In this document: in pieces, positions 1 through 11,065 of the stretch
Position numbering within the stretch: the first letter of the stretch is position 1
Layout: each line of letters begins with the position of its first letter
From: Siphonodentalium dalli
Lineage: Eukaryota; Mollusca; Scaphopoda; Gadilida; Siphonodentaliidae
Reading direction: 5' to 3'
DNA length: 64,000 nt
NCBI GenBank assembly: GCA_032622095.1
Contig: CP136061.1
Coordinates: 40,743,797-40,807,796 of the forward strand
Translations under genes and position numbers: made by a program
The notes under the pieces: generated by a model
Told to the model about the DNA's origin: nothing
The model's database searches: none
What the model saw: the letters and a program-made list of their open reading frames with translations, nothing else

Positions 1-765
1 CCAAGGTCCAGAACATGTAGGGAGAACTTTGTAGTGGATATAAACTAATTTAATCTGATAAAAAGAATGACAAATTATAACATTGTACTACCCGTACATC
101 ATATAGGGATTACCTAGAATGATATATATATATATATTGATATGATTTTAATATCGGCACAATAATTTTTAACACGCAGAAATACATTTCCAATTCATAA
201 AAAATACAGAAGACGACGAAAAGATGAAGTGATCTTCCAAACTATCATAGAAAGTCTTGATTCACTTATTCCGCTGACTATTTAAAGACTGTATATGTAC
301 CGCTATGGATGATAGACAATAAACCTTCAAATAACCATCATAATCATGGCCAATTTACATGTACATTGTACACTGCTTGTTAAACTGTGGGGTTTTCGTG
401 CCTTCGATTGCTAGCGTAGCATGGGAAAAAACTTTTATCTTGCAGGGTTACTTACTGTGCAAAGGTCGCCAAGGTCAGGTTGGCGAACGACTCATTCAAT
501 ATCCAACTTCCTGCTTTTGTTGAAATATTTTAACACATTTGGCCAATAAACTTGGGGGTTTGGATAGCCTGTGGTGACAATATACCTGATAGATATCCTT
601 ACCTGTGGTCTTTTGTTGAATACCCACACATACACCGTTGTATTTAGCTCCTATTCGATATTTGAAACATAACTAATTTCCGTGTGACAGTTTGCTATTT
701 TCGTGTTACCGATTTTAGATTTACAACTTCGGGGAAATCCAAAATCGGAATAAAAGGATCCAACG
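1..765. other. No gene seen; AT microsatellite
   Basis: AT-rich sequence with a short (AT)n run around 122-138. I see no splice-bounded ORF, RNA gene or convincing repeat element here. The short ORFs have no recognisable domain. Confidence 0.5.
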
Positions 766-875
766 TTTTTTCGATGTGGCGATGCCTGAGAATGAAATCC
801 CTTTTTTATTTTGGCCAACATTTTTTCGATGCAGCGATGCCTGAGAATGAAATCACTTTTTTATTTTGGCCTAAG
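766..875. repeat. Two-copy tandem duplication, about 55 bp
   Basis: Two adjacent copies share 'cgatgcctgagaatgaaatc' followed by a T-rich stretch and TTTTGGCC. The copies begin near 766 and 821 and differ at a few bases. Confidence 0.75.
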
Positions 876-1007
876 TCCAGAACACAGGGGCATGTCGTCG
901 TTAAAATGAGTAAAATATAAATTAAAAAATATATGAGTTTAAAACAAGTGTGCCACTTTAAAAAATTCATCGCTATACAATACAATCGTAACAATGGAGT
1001 TAACTTT

Positions 1008-1555
1008 TTAGCTCAACTTGACAAAGTCAAGTGTGAGCTATTTCCATGTGTTGGCATCCGTCTGTCCTTCAACAATTTCCATTAGCACACCCTACAGGTC
1101 ACATCTCTCATCCGATTGTCACCAAACTTTATATGGATCATCGAGGTGGCCTCCAGATGGGAGCCTCCTATTTTGACTGAAATTTGTTAAAAAACATGGC
1201 TGCCGGCAGCCATATTGGACTTTACTCTTTGCATCAGTTTGCATGACTAAATCATTTGGCAAACCCTACAGACCACATCCCTCATCAGATCATCACCAAA
1301 CTTCATATGTTTCTTTTGAGTGACCTCTAGATGAGAGCCATCAATTTTTTTGGAATTTCATTCAAAAACATGGCCGTCAGCAGCCACCATGGAAATTACT
1401 TTATATATATTATTATATCACTTCATGTTGACATCTAGTATAACTTAGACATTTAAACTTTCCGCATTCCTAATCGCTTTATTGACTGTAACAGATGAAA
1501 TATCCCCATCCAAGTTTAGCTACAGTGTCATTGACACTTTCATTCAGATACCTCC
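1008..1555. repeat. Interspersed repeat block, copy 1
   Basis: This block contains phrases such as 'catcaccaaacttcatat', 'tttactctttgcat' and 'cattcctaat'. They recur in the same order at about 24060-24550, as a diverged direct copy. It resembles the AT-rich interspersed repeats scattered through mollusc genomes, but I cannot assign a family. It lies upstream of IAP RING exon copy 1, while the paralogous block lies downstream of RING exon copy 2. Confidence 0.6.
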
Positions 1556-2027
1556 TCAATTCTAATGACCATAATTCACAAGCGCCTTAACCGATTCCTA
1601 AAATTCAAATGCCAATTAATCGAGTAAAAGCTATATTTTCCAATTATAATACACAATTCTATGATAAACTTTTCCAAAACTTCAAAAACAGGCACTGAAC
1701 CCAAAAATCACTGAGAGCACTGGCAGATGGACCCCTCTTTTGCACAGGAGAAAATATACTATCTATTTCAAAGACAATAATTAATGATAAAATACCCCAC
1801 CTTTTGTACAAAAAATCTTCATGAAAAGGCAGATCTAATGTTACTCTTCCCAAATCAATCGCATATTTGAATCCAAGTCGTTACCCTATTCTATTAGAAG
1901 TGAGGAGGTATCTGAAAAGGTATACATGTACTCCCTTGTTTACGTATGTATTGTATGGCGATGCATTTTTTAAGGTGCCAGGCTCGTTTTAAACTTATAT
2001 ATTTTTTTATTTATATTACAGACGTGT
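1556..2027. other. No feature seen
   Basis: AT-rich spacer between the interspersed repeat and the first TTAA-flanked element. The 64-residue minus-strand ORF here has no recognisable domain. Confidence 0.4.
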
Positions 2028-2406
2028 TTAACCCTTTACCCAACAAACCGGCCAAATAAAGCTGCAACAGCCTAAATTATCTTGGGTCTGTCTTAATAAA
2101 ACCATACAAATATGGATATCATTGGAACCGGCTCCTTGACCACATTGTGATAGTTACAGTTATGCCCTGTGCCAATGCATTCTCTTATATATGCGAGTCG
2201 ACCATAGGTCGCCTCGCATATATAAGAGAATGCATTGGCCTAAAAAAAATCTTTTTTTACCATTTTTTCTTACATTCTTTAACAATTTTATAATTTTTAA
2301 TATGTTAAGCCAATGCATTCTCTTATATATGCGAGGCGACCTATGGTCGACTCGCATATATAAGAGATGCATTGGCACAGTGCCGTTCTGTTGGGTAAAG
2401 GGTTAA
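2028..2406 (+). mobile_element. TTAA-flanked twin-hairpin MITE (TIR CCCTTTACCCAACA), copy 1
   Basis: TTAA target-site copies (2028-2031 and 2403-2406) flank inverted ends CCCTTTACCCAACA and TGTTGGGTAAAGGG. Inside are two hairpin modules of about 70 bp (about 2168-2240 and 2308-2375) with stems GCCAATGCATTCTC/GAGAATGCATTGGC and a TATATATGCGAG arm. The second module is the reverse complement of the first, and a T/A-rich core separates them. TTAA duplication plus a CCCTTT end is the hallmark of piggyBac-type transposons. There is no transposase, so it is non-autonomous. Further copies are at 37756, 42338, 47694, 50875, 58540 and 63619. Confidence 0.85.
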
Positions 2407-2511
2407 CGACGCGTCCCTGTGATCCATAACATCAGCGTAAAATATTTTTACCATTATTGACTACATTCATGCTTTATGATTTCTTCTGATATCTTTTTGT
2501 GTTTTTAAAAG

Positions 2512-2714
2512 GTCTTGATCCAGCGTCTCTTTTGGCCGAGATTGAGCGACTGAAGAACCAGGGCTTATGTAAGATCTGCTTGGATGAGAACGTATCGGTG
2601 GTGTTTAATCCGTGTGGACACCTGATGTGCTGCGATTCATGTGCGAAACCATTGAAGCTCTGTCCGATCTGTAGACAGAACATCAAAACTAAAGTTAAGA
2701 CATTTATGTCCTAA
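2512..2714 (+). CDS. IAP/BIRC C-terminal RING exon, copy 1 (terminal exon)
   Basis: This is the last coding exon of an inhibitor-of-apoptosis protein, encoding the E3 ubiquitin-ligase RING finger that ubiquitinates caspases, other IAPs and itself. A T-rich tract ending in AG at 2510-2511 is the splice acceptor, and the exon enters with two bases of a split codon. The ORF reads to TAA at 2712-2714. Visible motifs are CKIC, then CGH after 11 residues, H-x3-C-x2-C, CPIC, and the characteristic IAP tail IKTKVKTFMS. A short leucine-rich helix precedes the RING, as in BIRC2/3/7. No BIR domains are visible upstream, so they lie outside the window or are absent. There is no in-frame start in the exon itself. 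A 98%-like copy lies at 23728-23930 and differs by two residues (CPIC to CPMC, RQN to RQD). Confidence 0.85.
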
Positions 2715-2730
2715 AACTAAAGTGATAAAT

Positions 2731-4192
2731 ATACCTGTGATGTGTCTACAAGATAGACTTGTGATGTGTCTACAAGATAGACTTGTGATGTGTCTACAAG
2801 ATAGACCTGTGCTATGTCTACAAGATAAACCTGTGATATGTCTACAAGTTAGACCTGTGATGTGTTGCCTTATAGACCTGTGATGTTTCTTCAAGATAGA
2901 CTTGTGATGTTTCTCCAAGATAGACCTGTGCTATGTATCCAGGATAAACCTGTGATGTGTTGCTTTATAGACCTGTGCTGTCTCTCCAAGATAGACCTGT
3001 GACGTGATGCCTTATAGACCTGTGCTGTCTCTCCAAGATAGACCTGTGACATGTCGTCTTATAGACATGTGATGTGTCTCCATGATAGACCTGTGATGTG
3101 TCGCGTTATAGACCTGTGCTGTCTCTCCAAGATAGACCTGTGGCGTGTCGCGTTATAGACCTGTGCTGTATCTCCAAGATAGACCTGTGACATGTCGTCT
3201 TATAGACATGTGATGTGTCTCCATGATAGACCTGTGATGTGTCGCGTTATAGACCTGTGCTGTCTCTCCAAGATAGACCTGTGGCGTGTCGCGTTATAGA
3301 CCTGTGCTGTCTCTCCAAGATAGACCTGTGGTGTGACGCCTTATAGACCTGTGATGTGTCTCCAAGATAGACCTGTGATGTGTCTTCAAGATAGACCTGT
3401 GATGTGACGCCTTATAGACCGGTGGCGTGTCTCCATGATAGACCTGTGATGTGTCTCCATGATAGACCTGTGATGTGTCGCTTTATAGACATGTGATGTG
3501 TCTCCATGATAGACCTGTGATGTGTCGCTTTATAGACATGTGATGTGTCTCCATGATAGACCTGTGATGTGTCGCTTTATAGACCTGTGATGTGACGCCT
3601 TATAGACCGGTGGCGTGTCTCCATGATAGACCTGTGATGTGTCGCTTTATAGACATGTGATGTGTCTCCATGATAGACCTGTGATGTGTCGCTTTATAGA
3701 CATGTGATGTGTCTCCATGATAGACCTGTGATGTGTCGCTTTATAGACATGTGATGTGTCTCCATGATAGACCTGTGATGTGTCGCTTTATAGACCTGTG
3801 CTGTCTCTCCAAGATAGACCTGTGATGTGTCGTCTTATAGACCTGTGGCGTGTCTCCATGATAGACCTGTGAAGTTCCTCAAGATAAACCTGTGATGTGT
3901 CTTCAAGATAAACCTGTGATGTGTCTTCAAGATAAACCTGTCGCTTTATAGACATGTGATGTGTCTCCATGATAGACCTGTGATGTGTCGCTTTATAGAC
4001 ATGTGATGTGTCTCCATGATAGACCTGTGATGTGTCTCCAAGATAGACCTGTGAAGTGTCGCGTTATAGACCTGTGAAGTTCCTCAAGATAAACCTGTGA
4101 TGTGTCTTCAAGATAGATCTGTGATGTATCTTCTGGATAGACCTGTGATGTATCTTCTGGATAGACCTGTGATGTATCTTCAAGATTGATCT
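2731..4192 (+). repeat. 23-24 bp minisatellite in the presumed 3' UTR of IAP exon copy 1
   Basis: About 60 tandem copies of a unit like 'agacctgtgatgtgtctcca' plus AGAT. It alternates between a 'ctccaagat/ctccatgat' type and a 'cgctttat/cgccttat' type, giving a higher-order period of about 47 bp in places. It begins 17 bp after the stop codon, and no AATAAA occurs before 4233, so if copy 1 is transcribed the array should lie in its 3' UTR. IAP exon copy 2 has only four to five units in the same position. Confidence 0.9.
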
Positions 4193-4229
4193 GTAGCAGG
4201 ACATCAAAACTAAATGTCTAAAAGCTAAG
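4189..4229 (+). pseudogene. Third, partial copy of the IAP RING exon 3' end
   Basis: Directly after the minisatellite, 'ctgtagcaggacatcaaaac' followed by TAAA and 'tgtctaaaagctaa' matches the last codons and stop region of the RING exon ('gtagacaggacatcaaaact' ... 'tgtcctaaagctaa'), with about 13 bases deleted. The AGGACATC form matches copy 2 at 23728 rather than the adjacent copy 1 (AGAACATC). The minisatellite is therefore bracketed by two copies of the exon end. Confidence 0.7.
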
Positions 4230-4232
4230 GCC

Positions 4233-4238
4233 AATAAA
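4233..4238 (+). promoter_or_regulatory. Candidate polyadenylation signal AATAAA
   Basis: First AATAAA downstream of the RING exon copy 1 stop codon, within 'ccaataaataaaaaat'. Its use is inferred from position only. Confidence 0.4.
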
Positions 4239-4369
4239 TAAAAAATATTGCTAGAATCTCACTACTATGATACTATGATATGATCATTTTTTATTCAGTT
4301 GATTTTTGTGTAAAATCTTTTCTCAAGCTTTAATTGTTGAATTACATTGCAATAAATAAGTCATAATCA

Positions 4370-4623
4370 TTAACCCTTTCATGATGGGAGCTGCACATAA
4401 CAGTAATGTTATAACCTCAGACTTTTAAATAACATTTATCTTATTATCTCTCACAGGGAGCCTCCCATATATAAGAGAATACACGGTCAAGGTAAATATT
4501 GTTAGGCAAATGCATTCTCTTATATATGTGAGGTGCCCTATGGGCAATTTGCATATATAAGAGAATGCATTGGCACAGGGTTTTTCGCAAAATTTTAGGA
4601 AGCTCCAATCATGGAAGGGTTAA
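4370..4623 (+). mobile_element. TTAA-flanked hairpin MITE (TIR CCCTTYCATG), copy 1
   Basis: TTAA at 4370-4373 and 4620-4623 flank CCCTTTCATGATGGGAGCT and its imperfect inverse ending ATGGAAGGG. It carries a variant of the TGCATTCTCTTATATATG hairpin module at about 4507-4575 and a half module before it. This is a different TIR family from the element at 2028 but has the same internal hairpin. Relatives are at 40184, 48433, 61027 and 62136. Confidence 0.8.
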
Positions 4624-4655
4624 TAACTCAAATTTTGTAAAAACAAGCAGTTTCA

Positions 4656-4731
4656 GAGCACACGGTATGATATAAGGTAGCGAGCACACGGTATGATATA
4701 AGGTAGCGAGTCACGGTATGATATAAGGTAA
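4656..4731. repeat. 26-bp tandem repeat, three copies
   Basis: Three copies of 'cacggtatgatataaggta' with a short linker, the last one slightly truncated. Confidence 0.8.
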
Positions 4732-4873
4732 CATACTGGCTCAATTTCCAAAACTGGTCATGACTATTTGTGTTCGCAAATAAAAATTAGAATTCACCTA
4801 CCCTTCACAATTAAAACAAAAGTTTATGAGAATATGGCAATTTATTTATTGTGACTTAAATAGATTAATAGGC

Positions 4874-4985
4874 CTTTGATGTGTCTTCAAGACCGACCTG
4901 TTGTAAATAGACCTAGATCGACCTGTGACTAGTTTTAAATAGACCTAGATCGATCTGTGACTAGTTGTAAATAGACATGTGATAT
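4874..4985. repeat. Degenerate relative of the IAP 3' minisatellite
   Basis: Diverged units such as 'gatgtgtcttcaagacc' and 'tagacctagatcgacctgtg' resemble the 2731-4192 array, about 700 bp beyond its end. Confidence 0.5.
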
Positions 4986-5004
4986 GATATAAGAAGTTTG
5001 AAGA

Positions 5005-5090
5005 CGAATCTATTACATTATATTTACATTCCTACATGCGTTCGCGCTGATCTATTACATTATATTTACATTCCTACATGCGTTCGCGCT
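5005..5090. repeat. 43-bp direct tandem duplication
   Basis: 'atctattacattatatttac' followed by 'attcctacatgcgttcgcgc' is present twice back to back and looks identical, so it is recent. Confidence 0.85.
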
Positions 5091-5258
5091 GTGGAACTTG
5101 AATGGAGGATGCTGATTGGTTGAAAACATGTCATGTGACGTCGAGCTCAGGCCTCAACTTATTTTTATATAGTTTGGACACAACTTGAAAATAATACCAG
5201 AATAATGTTCAATTGGGTGGTAAATGCTTTTTTAATCTGCGAGTTTTTGTTTCAATAT

Positions 5259-5410
5259 AAGAAATGGATGTTGAATTTGTTGTGTTCCATAGAGTATGGA
5301 TGCAGCAAGTTGGTCTGACTTTTTTTATGTGTGGAACTCTTTCATGTTCCACACAAAATGTCAATTTTCATCCATACTCCATGGAACACAAAAATTAACA
5401 TCCATTTCTT
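5259..5410. mobile_element. Foldback MITE, about 150 bp
   Basis: Inverted arms 'aagaaatggatgttgaattt' at the left and 'aattaacatccatttctt' at the right continue through 'gtgttccatagagtatggat' and its inverse. There is a short unpaired centre and no coding capacity. Confidence 0.75.
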
Positions 5411-5744
5411 GAGAGTTTAGCGATTTTAATTGAAATTGGGATATATGCAACACCACTAAGAGGTTCAGTTGGCTGCGATATGTTTGTTATGTTGTACCCT
5501 TTAACGCATACAATCAAGAGATTCTATTTTTATACACCCGTTTTTTTTAAATGGGACATATTATGATATTGGTCTTGTCTGTCCTTCCGTCCGACTATTT
5601 GTATGCTTTATATACCCAAAATTAACAAGATCAAACCATTCCTGAAGATATATTGAATAATATCACTTTACAATTTAAAGGGACTCAAGGCCTTCGAAGT
5701 GGGTTGATGCAAAATAAGATAAATTTGATAAAAGTCTGTAAAAC

Positions 5745-5941
5745 TACAGTAATGCCCTAAATAATCGAGTCCTTAACCACAGCAGAATTATGGGTAACTT
5801 TTCACGATTTAGTCGGAAATATGGCTTCTTGCTATTCATCGGAAAGCTCCCAGTGAGAGCTTTCCAATGAATGGCAACAAGCCATATTTCCACCATAATT
5901 CTGCTGTGGTTAAGGAGTCGATTATTTAGGGCATAACTGTA
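5745..5941. mobile_element. TA-flanked palindromic MITE (CAGTAATGC family), copy 1
   Basis: The element begins TA-CAGTAATGCCCTAAATAAT and ends with the inverse, CATAACTG-TA. TA target duplication plus a CAGT start is typical of Tc1/mariner or pogo-type MITEs. Almost the whole element is self-complementary, through 'cagcagaattatgggtaac' and 'atggcttcttgctattcat'. The right arm lacks about 20 bp present in the other copies. Family members are at 7077, 7646, 25878, 33002, 54827 and 55102, with fragments at 47600 and 60562. Confidence 0.85.
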
Positions 5942-6312
5942 CTATCATCAACATGAAAAAATAGATTGACTTTGTTCTAATTTTCATTATTAATAACTCT
6001 CCAATAATGAGATTTCACATGTAAAATCTATTGTTATGTAAACATTAATTAATACCATCACATACAGTACTGTTATAGTGGAATTGCCAATATTAGTCCA
6101 ATAAGATACAAAGTTTAATAAAAACTTGACTGTAAACATTGGAAAAAATCTAAGCATTGAAAAATATTCTGAAAATCCTTCAAACTAAAATATTTGAACT
6201 TATTCAGCTGACTTATTACCAATTTTTGGGGCGTTCTCTACACAAGTTATCACTGTTTTACGGGGCATTAAGTGACGGTAATGATCAACATGTAATGTGA
6301 GGTCAACACATC
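5942..6312. other. No feature seen
   Basis: AT-rich spacer between two hairpin elements with no ORF of interest. Confidence 0.4.
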
Positions 6313-6410
6313 ACCTCCATTAGTGATTAGCAGCCCTACAGTCATTAGCTGTCCTCGGCTATCGCCTTGGTGTCTAATGGACTGCCGGGCAGCTAATCAC
6401 TAATGGAGGT
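6313..6410. mobile_element. Small foldback element
   Basis: Arms 'acctccattagtgattagc' and 'gctaatcactaatggaggt' enclose about 60 bp. Confidence 0.7.
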
Positions 6411-6757
6411 CCGATAATGGAGCGCAACGACCTCGAAAATCATGGTTATTGTATAATTACTACACAATTAGCATTATTATCCTATGTTAATTTCCCATAG
6501 GGTGTGATTTTACTATTTGCAATTTTCCCGCCCATGAAACATTGCTGGTCACCATTTTTTGCAAGAGCCCGAACATGTTCACGGAAGCACCCGAGCGAAA
6601 TTTTATGATGTATTTTGACCATGACATTCAAACCGTAAACCCCAAATGTCACGATTCAGACGACTTCCGCATTCAAAGTAAACATCATGGATGCCGGTGT
6701 CAAATCAAAGCGATTCGCGGATGTTTCACCCGATGATATTTCGATGGTTATTCGGTA

Positions 6758-6880
6758 TAATAAAAACAATGTTGACCTGGCTCGAGGGCAACATTGCGGA
6801 TAGTCTCCCCTTGGAACCAATGTCTCCCTCGGCTCTGCAATGCAATGTTGCCCTCAAGCCAGGTCACCATTTTTATAATG
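6758..6880. mobile_element. Foldback MITE, about 120 bp
   Basis: The left arm includes 'gacctggctcgagggcaac' followed by ATTGC. The right arm includes 'gcaatgttgccctcaagcc' followed by AGGTCA. Short T/A-rich outer arms also pair. Confidence 0.75.
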
Positions 6881-7076
6881 TTTGTTGACAGATCATTATA
6901 ACAGTTTTATAACAAACTGTGGTTTCAACATGCAAGATTTCATTATTGGAGAACTATCAATAATATCTATTTCTCCATGTTTTTACAGACTTTTAATTTT
7001 TTTGGCACATTTACTCACTGGGAGTGCTTTTGTCCCTTTAAACTGAATAGATGTTTTAGAGATTAATATGTATTGC

Positions 7077-7293
7077 TACAGTAATGCTCTAAATAATCGA
7101 CTCCTTAATATCAGCAGAATTATGGGTAACTTTTCAGGATTTAGTTGGAAATATGGCTTGTTGCTATTCATCGAAAAGCTCTCACTGAGAGCTTTCCGAT
7201 GAATGGCAACAAGCCATATTTCAGACTAAATGCTGAAAAGTTACCCATAATTCTGCTGTGGTTAAGGAGTTGATTAATTAGGGCATTACTGTA
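7077..7293. mobile_element. TA-flanked palindromic MITE (CAGTAATGC family), copy 2
   Basis: Full-length copy with TA on both sides (7077-7078 and 7292-7293). The arms are almost perfectly complementary to the centre near 7185, around CTCTCACTGAGAG. Confidence 0.9.
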
Positions 7294-7645
7294 CCTCTCT
7301 CCCAATGTTGTAATAGTTTATTTCTGTACTTTTAAGTTTTACTAATGCAAGGTTTCCCCCAGGGTAATAAAAAAATGAGGCCGTATTGGGTAAACACATA
7401 ACCCGACGATGGTTCGCCCGTCGAGAGAAAATTTGAATGATTGTCACTGAAAATAAGCCATTTCCTTGCACCTGAGATACTCACAAAGCAATCCTAAGCT
7501 ACGTTTATTATGAAAGTTGAACCTGGACATATCCCTTTCATTTCCGTGGGTGCATAATATTTTATTTCATGGCCCGATACCCAGAGCATTAATCATGAAA
7601 TTATGCATGTGAGACCACCATCATATTGCAGACAAGTGAACAAGC

Positions 7646-7826
7646 TACATTAATGCCCAAAGTAATTGACCACTTAACCACAGCAGAATTATGGGTAATT
7701 TTTCAGGATTAAGTCGGAAATATGGCTTGTTGCCAATCATCGGAAAGCTCTCGCCGAGAGCTTTCCAATGAATGGCAATGTTCAAGCCATATACAGCCAT
7801 ATACAGTTACTTTGGGCATTACTGTA
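7646..7826. mobile_element. TA-flanked palindromic MITE (CAGTAATGC family), copy 3, rearranged
   Basis: The left arm is intact but more diverged than in other copies. The right arm is shortened, with a 'gccatatacagccatataca' duplication replacing its middle. TA remains at both ends. Confidence 0.75.
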
Positions 7827-8265
7827 TGTACATTACATGTTGACAAATTTAGAGATTCCGAAAAGTAATTAAACACGTAAAAGCATCTATGAATTGACTT
7901 ATTGGATAATTGAATTAGGTGCTGGTATTTCCAAGAATTTCAACAGGTAGCACCCATGAGAACAATAACGAAAGGAGATATCATTCCGTCAATCATAAAA
8001 CTATTTATGCTCTGTGACATCATAATACAGGGCTTATCTACAGAAGATATTAATAGCAGCGAAATCATTCAAACTACATGTATGGAACTTGTAGCTTGTT
8101 CAATAGTCTGCATTCCAATCATACTGGTGAGGCCGAAGTTATTGGACATCCCGGGAGAATTAGTGATTGACAAAAAGGTAGTCTACATGCAATTATTTTG
8201 AATATTATATTTTAATATTATATTTCGGACTGTTTTTTCACAATTGTTATTTTTTATGCATGAAT
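7827..8265. other. No gene recognised
   Basis: Contains an 81-codon plus-strand ORF (7956-8201) with no domain I recognise and no clear exon boundaries. I regard it as chance. Confidence 0.35.
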
Positions 8266-8490
8266 GCAGAATGAGGTCCCCAGAGGGTGAATTTAGTGAT
8301 GCTACCCTGCATAGCGGGCTAGCATCACCAAATTCACCCTCTGGGGACCTCATTCTGCTTACACTTCAGCAGAATGAGGTTCCCAGAGGGTGAATTTGGT
8401 GATGCTAGCCCGCTGTGCGGGGTAGCATCACTAAATTCACCCTCTGGGGACCTCATTCTGCAAATGACAGACACACTATTTCAAGGCTTG
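8266..8490. mobile_element. GCAGAATGAGG twin-hairpin MITE, compact copy
   Basis: Two palindromes of about 93 bp (8266-8358 and 8369-8461) lie only about 10 bp apart. Each has stems GCAGAATGAGGTCCCCAGAG and the inverse, with a loop near GCTAGCATCAC. The right outer end continues 'acactatttcaaggcttg' as in the family TIR. In most copies the two palindromes are about 200 bp apart. Confidence 0.85.
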
Positions 8491-10684
8491 CCTGAATGTC
8501 CAGTCAGATTGGTGATACGTTACAATCTATTACTTGTGCATGAAAATGATTCAACCAGAACACACAAAGGAAAGCCACCCGAAAATAAGTCGCAATCACT
8601 CGCTAATATAACCAATTGAAATAATAGCTACCCAAAAATTAGTCTTTTAACCTATGTGTTATGAAATACAATTGAGTGTTGGCCGTATCCATTTTGGCCG
8701 GAAAATTTGAACACGTGCATTGTTACTTGCGCCAGTCCATGCTGGACGCAAGTAATGTTTTCGGTGCGGATCTTTGTCTGTTGTCTGTCCTTCCGTGAAT
8801 ATGTTACGTCATACCGGAAGTACATACTGTAAAGAATGCACACGGAATAATATGAAATGGTTGCATCAATTGTAATTTAAATCAACATATATACTTAATT
8901 TGCATTGTTATCTGGTTTTATTTTGGTTATAAATCGTTCATAAATGAACAATATTGTATGATTTCTTTCTGGAAACCGATCAAGACGCGATGACGTCATG
9001 ACGCACATCAGGACGTCATATGCTACATGGGCGCGCAAAACACCAGACATGATCGCGTCGATGTCCAGACAGCTGAGACCCGTATTGCACGGGCAGGCTA
9101 AACCATTCTAACTGCAAACAACTTCGTGTTCTATTATTATAAATATATATATACTGCATGAAAAATAAAAGTGGGCAATAGTACTGCCCATTAGAAGCCT
9201 ATTTTATGTAACTTGAAACACGGGAAATGTGTTTAGATCATGTCTAAAAGGTGCGCGCGGAATAGTTTTTTTTCGCAGAGACAGTGAGGTGCGAACATAT
9301 TTCTGGAAAGTTTCTTTGAAGTTCAAAACATTTTCGAAAGATCATGGTACATATAAATCATGTCCGCGGCCAAACAGTCGAGCGCGTTGTTCAATTGAGA
9401 AACAATTGCACTGACAAATGTGAATGTTGAAACATACGGATTATTAAATGTCTTATTAATTAACTGGGAAAATAACCTTTCTCATTTTCAACGCATTAGA
9501 CATTTTGATGATATGTTCCCGAATACTGTATAGATCAGTCGCTATAAGGGCATGCTCACATTGACACACTGTTCGCGTGGTCGCGTGTCTTTTATTTATT
9601 TGTGACGGTATTTGTAACTTAATTTGACGTTTTTTGCCGCTGAAGTGCTATGGCATACACGCTTGACATCATTCTAGTCAAACTAGTAATTTAACCCAAT
9701 TGGTATATAATATATATTAGCATCATCGGCAATCAATCATCTTCACACCCTTCATGTAAACGATGTCTCTATTGTTCTATAAATATGTCAAACAACTCCT
9801 ACGTATCATTAGTGTAATAGATCAACTTGAAATAGTCTGTCCGTATACACAAATATTTCAGCGATGAATGAACTGAGATTTGATATCTAGATTTGTTTTT
9901 ATCGATCTCTCGAACGAGGAGCCAACACCCGTGGTTCAAAGTGGTGTTGGTAAGACAAAACAAAACATGTCAAATGTGTGATGGGCGCAAGTATAGGCAG
10001 CTCCAGTGAGTGCATTCTAGTTGTTTATGCATTTAGGATAACAAAACTTTAATTATTGACTTTTCAGAATCCATTGCATTGAGGTGGAAAAAATTTATAA
10101 GATTTCAAAAATTGAAATCTATCAAATAGCATTGAGCTATGAATGGCAACTTCGGTGACTCAAAACAATTTAATTTTACTCCCAAATCCAAAAAAGTGTT
10201 GAATCAGACCATGGATATTTTATATAAACACTTACTTATTTTCTAGGTCACAAACAGAATTACTCATCTAGTCATGCACATTTTTATTTTTTATTGTTTG
10301 TATTAATTTGCTGCAATAATAAATTTAATTGGCAGCAATTCATTATCCTCTATCTCCCTTCCAAATGCATGGCACCTAGTGTCTGCCGCAAAGGTGGTTT
10401 AGTTCAAAAGTAGACCAAGTCTTTTCGATCCACAACAGCTTGGGGTATCGGTTGGGATGATGCTGTTTTGGACCGAGTCCCTCCAATTGCTCTTCTATAA
10501 AGGACTTTCATTCAAAAGACGTACTACATGTATATGTGGAGCTCGGGCATTCATGTGAACCCCTGAATGTGATTAATCATCTCACATGTCCATAATGAAT
10601 CTGTGGGTTAACTATTTCATCGAACCCTGTCAATAGGGAATTGGGTGCCCAACTGGTGTAAAAAATGGAATTTGGAAATAAAAA
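8491..10684. other. No gene seen; small hairpin at 8721-8755
   Basis: The hairpin is 'ttacttgcgccagtcc' paired with 'ggacgcaagtaa'. CpG-containing stretches around 8990-9060 and 9540-9600 are not coding as far as I can see. The ORFs in this stretch lack recognisable motifs. Confidence 0.4.
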
Positions 10685-10969
10685 ATGACATTATATTCGC
10701 AATCCATTTACGACCACCCTGACAAGTCTGACATGAAACTCCAATGGCTTCAATATAGAATTAATACAAGAATCCTCTCAGTGGAAAAATTTCTGAAGAT
10801 AGTAGGCATACGAGACATTTCGCACATTTTCTGGGACTGCCCACACACAAATCAGTTCATAACCGAACTTCAGTCTTGGTTAAAAATCAAACAAGTGTCT
10901 ATACAGATAACCAAAATGTGCTTGTTTGGATCAAGCAGCAGATTGGTATCAAGAGACCATCTTTATTAA
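10685..10969 (+). pseudogene. Non-LTR retrotransposon ORF2 C-terminal relic
   Basis: The 94-residue ORF has the pattern KLQWLQYRINTRIL...FLKIVGI...HIFWDCP....F, which matches the segment after the reverse-transcriptase domain of many non-LTR (LINE) ORF2 proteins. There a W-[FL]-Q-x-R-I motif is followed by a Cys-rich knuckle and HLFWEC. The first cysteines of the knuckle are missing, apparently through a deletion between IVGI and RDISHIF. No intact RT or endonuclease is visible upstream. I read it as a dead fragment, and the clade is not assigned. Confidence 0.65.
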
Positions 10970-11065
10970 ACATTATTTGAAACCTGTTGGGTTGGAGATT
11001 CTGACAGGAAGTAGATCACCTCCATCGTAATTATGTGATTCACAGAGTTTGGCGAGTTGCTAGAA

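Noticed and set aside
2160-2406. ORFs of 60-105 codons on both strands of the twin-hairpin MITEs (also at 42267, 47599, 51048, 51323, 58779, 63761)
   Set aside because: The same peptide reads from both strands because the DNA is palindromic. They are repeat artefacts, not genes.
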